Shown here one piece after another: positions 15,941 to 23,598 of a DNA stretch of 64,000 nt (positions are counted from its first letter, which is position 1; every line of letters starts with the position of its first letter). The position numbers and the translations under genes were made by a program. The stretch covers positions 7,190,501-7,254,500 of the forward strand of contig NZ_CP096255.1 of NCBI RefSeq assembly GCF_011516635.5, in the 5' to 3' direction. This stretch comes from Bradyrhizobium barranii subsp. apii. GTDB taxonomy: Bacteria > Pseudomonadota > Alphaproteobacteria > Rhizobiales > Xanthobacteraceae. The notes beneath the pieces are model-generated. The model made no database searches. It was not told the origin of the DNA and saw only the letters and a list, made by a program, of their open reading frames with translations.

Positions 15941-17047
15941 CTACTGGTCTTGAACCAAAGGCCAAGCGAAGGTCGTCAGACACAGCATGGCGGAGCCGAT
16001 CGCGATGCCAACTAAACGCTCTAGCCCAGGCGTAATATCTGTGATCGGAGCTGGTCCCTGAACTAGGGTGATGAGAAGCCCGAGCGTGAACTGCGTTCCG
16101 AGATAGTTGATCTCCCGTCCTGTCTGGATTTGGTAGCCGATCCAGACGCCGGCAGCGAGGGTGAGCACGGTTACCGGCAATCCTGTGCCGAACAGGCCAA
16201 TAGAGACAAGAGCGACCGCGCTACCAAGCAGGCATCCGAGCGCCCTGTGGGCTATCCTCTCGTAGATCGTAGCATATCGGCGGTTCCCCACCGCGGCCGA
16301 TGGGACGATCATGATGACGTACGATGTGACCGCAGTTTGTGAGAACTCCTCAATGCCGAACCACCGCCAGATGAGGGGAAGCAAGGCGACGGCCAGCGCC
16401 GCGCGCGTACAGTGCTCGAGCAGCAGCCAATTCTCTCGCAGCCAGCTCTCATTCAACACATCACGCAGGCGTCCACACCAGAGCATGTCGTAAGCATGTT
16501 GTTCCCTGCGGCTCGGTGTATCCGGGAACAGGCTTGCAACAACAAGGCATGCGCACGTTCCGACCGTAATCTCCGCCACCCGCGTGGCGGCGAAATGCAC
16601 GACAGAGTCTGGCGAGGCGAGCGCCTCGGTGATGACCATCCCGGCCGTAAGGCCAAAGAACAGCCATGCGTAACTGTAGTTGGTCGCCAGCGACTGAAAG
16701 GTGCCGATCCATGACACAAGGAAGAGGAAAACGATTAGCAGCAAAGGGGCGTCCGCTGCGCTGGGCGCAAGCAGGAGCCCCAGCAGTGCTCCACCGGCAG
16801 TGCCCACGATTCGCATCAGTCCCCGCCGGAATGTCTCGGCGAGGCTGCCACGTATCACCATGTAGCCGCTGAACGCTGCCCAGGAGAGATCATCAAGGTT
16901 GAGAATGGTTGCCGCCGCGACAGCAACCAGCACCGAGATCACGAGTTTTGCTGCGTCTCTGGCGCGCGGGCCGCGAAGCTCGAGCGATTTGAGCTCACGC
17001 ACCAGGGCTTGCGGTATGGGTCGCAGGGCCGATATCAGGAGCGGCAT
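15941..17047 (-). CDS. FUSC-family membrane transporter (AaeB/fusaric-acid-resistance type)
   Basis: An inner-membrane protein of 368 residues with about ten predicted helices in two blocks (about 36-175 and 228-365) linked by a soluble segment. The motifs LSWAAFSGYMVIRGSLAET and RGLMRIVGTAGGALLGLLL at the end of the first block are typical of FUSC proteins; YERIAHRALGCLLGSAVAL repeats the pattern in the second. ATG 17047 is preferred over TTG 17053 because GGGAGA then lies nine bases upstream. It is shorter than E. coli AaeB. It forms an operon with the upstream HlyD-type gene, which is frameshifted, so the pump may now be inactive. Confidence 0.82.
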   Translation of the reverse strand: MPLLISALRPIPQALVRELKSLELRGPRARDAAKLVISVLVAVAAATILNLDDLSWAAFSGYMVIRGSLAETFRRGLMRIVGTAGGALLGLLLAPSAADAPLLLIVFLFLVSWIGTFQSLATNYSYAWLFFGLTAGMVITEALASPDSVVHFAATRVAEITVGTCACLVVASLFPDTPSRREQHAYDMLWCGRLRDVLNESWLRENWLLLEHCTRAALAVALLPLIWRWFGIEEFSQTAVTSYVIMIVPSAAVGNRRYATIYERIAHRALGCLLGSAVALVSIGLFGTGLPVTVLTLAAGVWIGYQIQTGREINYLGTQFTLGLLITLVQGPAPITDITPGLERLVGIAIGSAMLCLTTFAWPLVQDQ

Positions 17048-17064
17048 CGTCAAGATTCTCCCAA

Positions 17065-18169
17065 TCAGTAGATGACCAGGACGCGGGCGTCGACGCCCAT
17101 GAAGAGTTGGTCGCTCCCAGGAGATTCGAGCAGCGTGAATCGAACTGGAATCCGTCGTTGCAGGCGAATCCAGTTCACCGTTGGAGATACGTAAGGGACA
17201 AGTGTCTCGCTTCCTTGCTGGCGACTAATGCCGTGCGCCAGACCTTGGATGCGCGCGCGATAAAGATGCCAGGGATGGCTGTCGAGCCAGATCCAGGCGA
17301 GGCCGCCGGGATGGAGGTGTCGTAGATAATATTCCTTGTAATTGGCAACGACGCGCCAGGCGTTTCCATCGACGATCGCAACCGCTGCCTGGCTCGTGGA
17401 AACCATGTCGCCAGTTTGAATGGCAAGATGCGTCACGAAACCATCACCGGGCGCCACGACTTTGGTGCAGCCCAAGCGCCATTCGGCGAGAAGACGTGCA
17501 GCGTGGGCCGATGAGACGGCAGCCTTATCCAGGCTGAGAGTCTCGTTCTCCTTCTGCAAGGCAGCTTCGGCAGCATGTTGCTGGGCCGCGCTTTGCTCCT
17601 CGGTGGTACGAGTCGTGTCGAGGGCCTGCCGCGGAGATCGTACCGGACTGGGCAAGCGGCGTGTCACGGCGCAGGTTTGCCGCAGCGAGCCTCTCGGCAG
17701 CACCCGCCGCTTCCTTCTGCGCCTGCAGAACCTGCAACTGCGCCCGGTCGACCGGCAGCTGCGCCTCAGTTCGCGCCTCCTCCGCGCGCGCTTGCTCTAC
17801 GGCCAATCTGAACGGAACCGGATCGATGGTAAAGAGGAGGGTTCCCCGCTTCACCCATTCGTTGTCTTTCACAAGAACCGCTGCGATCGGACCCGTAACT
17901 TCCGGCGTGATCGACAGCACATTGGACGTGACGTATGCGTCGTCCGTATAGGCGAACAGATAGCCCGATATCCACCAGGCTAAGACAGTTGCTGCAACGG
18001 CGAGGAGGAACAGCAAGGCGCGCCGGCGGTGCGAAAAAACGCGCGATCGATCGAGTTCGGGTGTCGCGGAAAGCGAAGGTGCAGCAACCGGGAGACGGGG
18101 TTCCATGTTCCCAATCGCCGGCTCGGGGATGGACTTGTCTTTCAGACTGACGTTCAGATTCTGGTCCAA
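17065..18169 (-). pseudogene. HlyD/EmrA-type membrane fusion protein, frameshifted
   Basis: Periplasmic adaptor of the efflux pair with the downstream FUSC gene. The N-terminal frame (start TTG 18169, or ATG 18106) has a membrane helix (LLFLLAVAATVLAWWISGYL), then YTDDAYVTSN and VAGPI-type barrel sequence and a coiled coil ending RRDTPLAQSGTIS. It then continues out of frame. The other frame resumes RQALDTTRTTEEQSAAQQ and carries the coiled-coil return, the VVAPGDGFV barrel strand and the C-terminal domain to 17065. A one-base shift near 17640-17655 separates them. Either a recent mutation or a sequencing error; both halves are otherwise well preserved. Confidence 0.8.
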
Positions 18170-18207
18170 TTTCGATCGTCCAAGTCAATCGGCGCCCCCG
18201 ATAGGAG

Positions 18208-18240
18208 ATATTTGATTTCGATAATCGCGCAGTCAAATAT
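18208..18240. promoter_or_regulatory. Inverted repeat between LysR gene and divergent efflux operon
   Basis: ATATTTGA at 18208-18215 and TCAAATAT at 18233-18240 are perfect complements 17 bp apart, centred about 53 bp upstream of the LysR start. The position and A/T-rich arms fit a LysR-type recognition site that controls both the regulator and the divergent hlyD-FUSC operon. Confidence 0.5.
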
Positions 18241-18276
18241 ATAGGAAGCACGATCTCGATAGCTTTTGGCACTGAC

Positions 18277-19146
18277 ATGGAACTGCGCCACATCCGCTAT
18301 TTCCTCGCGGTTGCCGAGGAGAAAAACTTCACACGCGCCGCTGCGCGCGTTGGAATCGGGCAGCCGCCGCTGAGCCAACAGATCAAGGATCTTGAGGCCG
18401 AAGTCGGGGCTGCGCTCTTCCATCGCATTCCCCAGGGTGCTGAACTGACCGAGGCAGGGCGCACTTTTCTAGAGAACGTGCGGGTCATTCCTATGCAGGC
18501 GGAGCGCTCCATTCGCGCCGCGCAGAGGGCTGCGCGGGGTCAAATCGGTTCGCTGCGGGTCGGCTTTACCAACTCGGCACCATTTAATCCCGTTGTTACC
18601 TCGACAATCCGATCGTTTCGCCGAGCTTATCCCGATGTGGATCTGACGCTGGAGGAAGCAAGCACATCCCGCCTCCTTGCGGGCCTTCGGGAAGGAGAGC
18701 TGGACGCGGTGTTCCTGCGCCCCGATGAGGGCGAGGACGATCTACAGTTTCGGCGTCTCTCCAGCGAGCCGATGCTCGTCGTATTGCCCGCAAGCCATCC
18801 GGTGGCGAAGTCGACTGAAATCGATCTTATCAGGCTCAAAGGGGATCCGCTCATTCTGACGCCGCGCGGATCGGCCTGGGTTGACACAGTCATCGCGGCC
18901 TGTCGGCGGGCGGGCTTCGAGCCGACCCTCGGGCAGTCCGCGCCGCAGATCAGCTCTGTCGTCAGCCTGGTGGCAGCTGAGCTTGGCTTTTCGCTCGTGC
19001 CGGCGTCAATGCGCCAGCTTCATGTAACCGGCGTCACCTATCGTGAGGTCAAAGGGGACGCTCCAATCGTGCGCTTGGCTCTGGCGTTCCGGCGTGGCGA
19101 GACCTCGAAGATCGTCCGCAACTTCATTGCCCAGGCGGTGGCGTGA
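18277..19146 (+). CDS. LysR-family transcriptional regulator
   Basis: A 289-residue LysR regulator. The N-terminal helix-turn-helix starts MELRHIRYFLAVAEEKNFTRAA and includes QPPLSQQIKDLE. The effector-binding domain begins near residue 90 (GSLRVGFTNSAPFNPVV). It has the CatR/BenM/AlsR-like N-terminus, a group that often senses aromatic acids. It is transcribed divergently from the HlyD/FUSC efflux operon, across a 107-bp region with an inverted repeat, so it is the probable regulator of that pump, comparable with AaeR and AaeAB in enterobacteria. Confidence 0.9.
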   Translation: MELRHIRYFLAVAEEKNFTRAAARVGIGQPPLSQQIKDLEAEVGAALFHRIPQGAELTEAGRTFLENVRVIPMQAERSIRAAQRAARGQIGSLRVGFTNSAPFNPVVTSTIRSFRRAYPDVDLTLEEASTSRLLAGLREGELDAVFLRPDEGEDDLQFRRLSSEPMLVVLPASHPVAKSTEIDLIRLKGDPLILTPRGSAWVDTVIAACRRAGFEPTLGQSAPQISSVVSLVAAELGFSLVPASMRQLHVTGVTYREVKGDAPIVRLALAFRRGETSKIVRNFIAQAVA

Positions 19147-19288
19147 AACAGGGGGAGACCTCGGGCAACGCTCAACCTGCTGGCAACCATACGGGAAATA
19201 GACGCGACCGGCTCGGCTCAAACAAGCATAGATTGCGGCAGTTCGTCTCACGAGGGGCCAAGTGTGCTTGCCCGGGAAGGCGCAAAAT

Positions 19289-19606
19289 ATGTTACCCGCA
19301 GATTACGTTTTTGGTCTGGCTGTTGCGTTAGTTGTAACCCTAAACCTCTATTTCGCGCCTCGTATCGAGCGGGACCGCATCGCAATGCAGTGGGGACGCA
19401 ACGGCGAGCCAACATGGAGCGCCCCAAAATGGTTCGCGATGTGGGGAATGGTTGTCTTCATGGGAGCTGTTCGGCTCTTTATTTGGCTGGTTTCGACCTA
19501 TGCGCCGCAGAGCGTGCACGGTGTTGAACTAGGAATAGTCATTTTCTCGGTGGTCGCTTTAGCCTCCCATTTGTTCGTTTTGATGAAGGCGAGAGCGGCA
19601 CACTGA
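19289..19606 (+). CDS. Small membrane protein (DUF1648-like N-terminus)
   Basis: A 105-residue protein with three predicted helices: YVFGLAVALVVTLNLYF, WFAMWGMVVFMGAVRLFIWL and LGIVIFSVVALASHLFVLM. Between the first two is IERDRIAMQWGRNGEPTWSAPK, which resembles the loop of DUF1648 proteins that face the membrane surface. ATG 19289 has GGGAAGG eight bases upstream. It lies 140 bp after the LysR gene on the same strand. Function unknown. Confidence 0.55.
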   Translation: MLPADYVFGLAVALVVTLNLYFAPRIERDRIAMQWGRNGEPTWSAPKWFAMWGMVVFMGAVRLFIWLVSTYAPQSVHGVELGIVIFSVVALASHLFVLMKARAAH

Positions 19607-19814
19607 GCTAGGTCGTGAAAGTCGGCTAAGGGCCACGAGCGGTCATCAATGTGGTGTTGTGACGCGGTGGCCTGAGGCGGCCCGAAACTGGTGAAAGCAC
19701 AACCTTTAGTGTATTGGTATCAGCCGCTCGCGTGGACGCCCCTTGAGCTTGGACGCGCTGTCGTAGGTTGTGCCCCTTGAGAGCGCCGTCCGCGGTTGAG
19801 ACTAGCCTTCGACT

Positions 19815-20755
19815 GAGTGTCTGTTCCAAAACATGTTGAGTCGAATGAATCGGTTGTGATTCAAGGTGAGCGGCCTGATTCGATGGGGACGCGCCGCCAA
19901 TGTGGACTACCGAGAACCGTGCACGCTACGACCGCAGCCGCCTGCGCTATCCGAGCGACTTGACCGACGAGGAGTGGGCGCTGATCGCGCCTCGCATCCC
20001 GCCGGCCAAGCGCGGCGGCAACAAGCGTACGGTGGACCTGCGCGAGATTGCCAACGGGCTGATGTACATCCTGAGCACAGGTTGCCAGTGGCGCGCGATC
20101 CCCAAGGACCTGCCGCCGCGCTCGACGCTGTATGGCTACTTCGATCTGTGGAGCTGGAACGGCACGCTCGATAAAATTCATCACGCCCTCTATGTCGAAT
20201 GTCGCGAAAGGGCCGAGCGCGAGGCTTCTCCCACCGCCGCCATCATCGATAGCCAGAGCGTGAAAAGCGCTGAAAAAGGGGGCCTCATGATCTCCATGGC
20301 TACGACGCGGGCAAGAAGATCAAGGGCAAGAAGCGGCACATTCTCGTCGACACGCAAGGCCTCTTGATGCACGCCATCGTGCATGCGGCGGACATCCAGG
20401 ATCGCGACGGCGGCGTGCTCCTGATGGCAACGTTGTTCGGCCTCTATCCCTTTCTTCTGAAGCTCTACGCCGACGGCGGATATCAAGGGCCACATTTCCA
20501 GAAGGGGCTGCGTAGCGCTCTGAAGCGCGTGAACCTCGAAATCGTCAAACGCTCCGATCAGGCTCACCGTTTCGTCGTCTTGCCCAAACGCTGGATCGTC
20601 GAGCGTACCTTTGCCTGGCTCGGGCGATGCCGAAGACTGTCCAAAGATTGGGAATGCTTCAATCACAGGGCGCTCGCCTTTCTCAAGCTGGCCTCCATCC
20701 GACTCATGCTGCGAAAGCTATGCAATCCAAGGTAATCTTTCCGGACAGACTCTGA
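19815..20755 (+). mobile_element. IS5-family (IS427-like) insertion sequence, boundaries approximate
   Basis: Holds a two-frame transposase. Left end near 19815 reads GAGTGTCTGTTCC; right end near 20744-20754 read in reverse is GAGTCTGTCCGG, an imperfect terminal inverted repeat. A target duplication is not clear because IS427-type elements duplicate only two or three bases. The 200 bp to the left (19607-19814) hold no recognisable gene. It sits directly upstream of the toxin-like gene at 20871. Confidence 0.7.
19900..20735 (+). CDS. IS5/IS427-type transposase, split in two overlapping frames
   Basis: First frame 19900-20367: YPSDLTDEEWALIAPRIPP, the usual N-terminus, then STGCQWRAIPKDLPPRST and IIDSQSVKSAEKGG with the first catalytic Asp. 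Second frame, entered near 20275-20300 by a -1 shift: GYDAGKKIKGKKRHILVDT, then LYADGGYQGP (second Asp) and RWIVERTFAWLGRCRRLSKDWE (catalytic Glu), ending at 20735. The shift follows the run GAAAAAGGGGG at about 20271-20281, so it may be a programmed -1 frameshift as known for IS427-group elements, or a mutation. All catalytic residues are present. Confidence 0.82.
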
Positions 20756-20870
20756 GTTTCGTTGCCCATGACTGGCTGAGGCGTTCAAGCGTGCACCACG
20801 GCTACGGCGAGATACCTGTAACACCAACGATGATCCAGGCAGTACACCTGAACACAGGGGCGACGACGTC

Positions 20871-23408
20871 ATGGATGCGTACAACTATCCGTATATACGG
20901 GACAGAGTCGTCATCAATGCCTATGTGCAGAGCTTCTATAATAACTTTGTAGGATCGGGGCCGGTCTTTCTACTTGGGCGAGTTGTGATCCATGAGGTTG
21001 ACCTCATAGTCGGTCAGAAGCCCCTGATCATCATCGCCGACGAGTATCACGGCAACGGAAAGGGGATTAACGCCAGGGGAGCATACCCCGGCGGGGGTGG
21101 CGGCACCGTCATTGTCCGGTGTAAGCGATCAACCGGCGCCTATATCAGCGTGTCTGGTGGTCACGGAGCTGCCGGCGCAACGGGCGCGGATGGCACCGAA
21201 GGCGTGCCCGACACCATTATCGAGGGATACTGGATCACGGTCCCCGATCCCTGGCCCATGGAAACCACACATGAGGAATGGGTTCCCGGCGAGATAATTC
21301 CCGGCACGCCAGGAAGTCCTCCCAGCATGGGCACCAGCGGCGGAGCAGGAGGAAATGCCGGCACGCTGACCTTCACGACCATGACCGAGGATGGCTTTCC
21401 CGCACTTGAAGCGGAGGGCGGTGGCGGTGGTGCGGGCGGTGCCGGAGGGTTCCTGGGTGACGAACAAGCCTCGTCTGGCGCGGACGGAGCTTCGGGCATC
21501 TCGTCGACCATCGCTTACACCGTTGCTTCCGAAGAGGAGTTCCTGGCGCTTGTGCGCAGTGATCTTGGCGTTTACGCCAATTACTGGGCCCCGTTCCGTA
21601 TTGCTGTCGGGGACTATTTTTATCACAGGTACAACTCTCGCGTGACCGATCGTGCAGGCTATCTGACGCTTGCTGCAGGTGAGCTCGCGGCCGCGCTGCA
21701 GTTTCAGCCGGACAATGTGGAGGCCCTTCATCTGCAAAGACAGATGGTGGGCTTTCCTGAGCCCGTTGCAGGGACGGACGAGGTGGTGTGGAAGGGTGGC
21801 GGCAACAACGCGCTGGGCCTGCCGCGCGAAATGGACCTGTTGCCGCGGTTTGACTACTACATCGCCGCCTATACCGGCTTTGGGTCCCTGACGCTGAGCT
21901 TCCTGACCATCGGCACGTCATGGCTTTTGGGCGCGGAGGGAATCGCGGTCATGAGTGAGTTCGCGGCGCAGCAACTCACGGAAGTCCTCGCGGCGCGCGC
22001 AAACAGCAGTGACGAGCTCGACATAGCGAAGACCGAACTGAAGAATTCGGCTGACGAAGTCACCTATGCGAAGCAACGGCTCGACAAGGTGACCGCCGAA
22101 AATCAGACGGCGCTGCCGGTGATGGCGACCAAGAGTTTCTCTTTCGGCGGATTCCTCGGCACGGTGGCGTCGATCGGCGCGGCGGTGGTGAGCATCGTAG
22201 CCGCGATCCCGACAGCGGGCGCGAGCGTCGTCGCGCTTGTGCCGTCATTGGTCGCGCTTTCCAACTCCCTCAGCGACAATGCGGAACCGATCGTAAAGGC
22301 TCTGATCGACGACGCAAAGGTCAAGGACGCAGACCTCAAGCAGGTCAAAAAAGCCTACGAGGAAGTGGGCAAGAACGTCGACGCTGTCGTCAAGGGCGGC
22401 AAGTCCATCGTGAGCTTCGTGAAGCTGGTGCAAAATCTCAACGCCACCGCGGCGCCCGACAGCTCCAAATATGTCGCGCTGGTCAAACAGGGTGCCGAAC
22501 TGGCTCACGAACTGATGCTTGCCGGGAGCCGGGCGACCTTGGCCCAGCAGCGCCTTGACGCCGCAACCGCCAAACTTGCGCGGGCCGAAGCGGTGGTTGC
22601 ATCGGTGAATAAGCTGATATCCGACCTGCTGAACAGGCAGCACACGATTCGGCAAGTTGGACTGGCTGCCATAGACATAGCAGCCTCAAAGGCCCAATCG
22701 CTGCAGACACTGGCCTTCCGGGCGCAAAGATCGGTCGAAATATATACGCTCGACGACCAGGAACAGAACGTCTTCCTGGATGCTGGAATGATTAGTCCGG
22801 ACGTCAGCCGGGCCTTCTACGAAGGCGAAAAGGACGAAGCCGCTCTCGCAAACGCCTTGATCGCGTCCTGGGGCAGCATCCTGAACCCCGTCAATATGCA
22901 GCTGTCCTATATCTCCTACTTTGACGCCAGGCCCGACTGGGACACCCATAGGCTCTCGTTCACGGACGGTCCGGAATTAGCATCGCTCCGCAATACACAT
23001 AGCTTCAGCTTTCGGCTTGAAGCGACGGACCTGCCCGAAAGCCACTTTGAGACCAAGGTCAAGAACGTGCTCGTCTCCTTTGTTGGAGCGCGCAATCAAA
23101 GCGGAGAAATCTCATGCGTGGTGCGGCACGGCGCGCAGTATGAGCAGCGTCGACTGGAGGGAACGGTTGAGGTGCAACATCTGGCGCCCCAGACCGTCAA
23201 TCGCCGGGCGGAAACGACGCGGCTGGACCGCCCCGTCGAGAACACCGACCCACCGATCGATGCTCCTACGTCATTGGCCATCTGGGGCCGCGGCGTGGGC
23301 GGAGATTGGGACGTGACGATTGAGCCGCACGAAATCGAAGCGGGCTCGTTGGACTTGAGCGGACTATCGGAAATTCAGGTTTGGATCGATTATCAGTTCA
23401 CTCGCTAG
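20871..23408 (+). CDS. Large multidomain, probably toxin-like protein (Gly-rich region, coiled coils, hydrophobic hairpin, Tc-like C-terminus)
   Basis: An 845-residue protein without signal peptide; start ATG 20871 preceded by GGGGCGACG. Residues 1-60 are beta-rich. Residues 61-210 are a collagen-like Gly-rich region. Residues 262-292 look TPR-like. Residues 336-360 and 424-465 are hydrophobic (GGFLGTVASIGAAVVSIVAA in the second), embedded in long amphipathic helices at about 365-412, 475-525 and 535-625. The last 145 residues are a beta domain (SFSFRLEATDLP, VKNVLVSFVG, then IWGRGVGGDWDVTIEP and SGLSEIQVWIDYQF). That order resembles the C-terminus of Tc-toxin A subunits and helical pore formers, but similarity is by eye. 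No partner TcB/TcC genes are adjacent. Acquired DNA is likely, since an insertion sequence abuts it. Confidence 0.55.
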   Translation: MDAYNYPYIRDRVVINAYVQSFYNNFVGSGPVFLLGRVVIHEVDLIVGQKPLIIIADEYHGNGKGINARGAYPGGGGGTVIVRCKRSTGAYISVSGGHGAAGATGADGTEGVPDTIIEGYWITVPDPWPMETTHEEWVPGEIIPGTPGSPPSMGTSGGAGGNAGTLTFTTMTEDGFPALEAEGGGGGAGGAGGFLGDEQASSGADGASGISSTIAYTVASEEEFLALVRSDLGVYANYWAPFRIAVGDYFYHRYNSRVTDRAGYLTLAAGELAAALQFQPDNVEALHLQRQMVGFPEPVAGTDEVVWKGGGNNALGLPREMDLLPRFDYYIAAYTGFGSLTLSFLTIGTSWLLGAEGIAVMSEFAAQQLTEVLAARANSSDELDIAKTELKNSADEVTYAKQRLDKVTAENQTALPVMATKSFSFGGFLGTVASIGAAVVSIVAAIPTAGASVVALVPSLVALSNSLSDNAEPIVKALIDDAKVKDADLKQVKKAYEEVGKNVDAVVKGGKSIVSFVKLVQNLNATAAPDSSKYVALVKQGAELAHELMLAGSRATLAQQRLDAATAKLARAEAVVASVNKLISDLLNRQHTIRQVGLAAIDIAASKAQSLQTLAFRAQRSVEIYTLDDQEQNVFLDAGMISPDVSRAFYEGEKDEAALANALIASWGSILNPVNMQLSYISYFDARPDWDTHRLSFTDGPELASLRNTHSFSFRLEATDLPESHFETKVKNVLVSFVGARNQSGEISCVVRHGAQYEQRRLEGTVEVQHLAPQTVNRRAETTRLDRPVENTDPPIDAPTSLAIWGRGVGGDWDVTIEPHEIEAGSLDLSGLSEIQVWIDYQFTR

Positions 23409-23598
23409 CAATACCGTTTCGCGGCCAGGCTCTCTGATGCAGTGAAGGACCGCTTTGGGTCATTCGCATCTATCGAGCACTCCTCGGTTTCTGTCAGCTC
23501 CCCTGAGAGCCGACATGTGAAGTGCCGGCAGAGCCACCATCAAAAACCTGCCGATTGGCCGGACCGCACTCGCCGCCGTCGGCGCGGATATCAAACAG

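Noticed and set aside
23430..23560. Possible third copy of the dispersed repeat (GACCGCTTTGGGTCATTCGC)
   Set aside because: Only a short block is shared with the other copies, and the rest does not align by eye, so it is not called as a feature.
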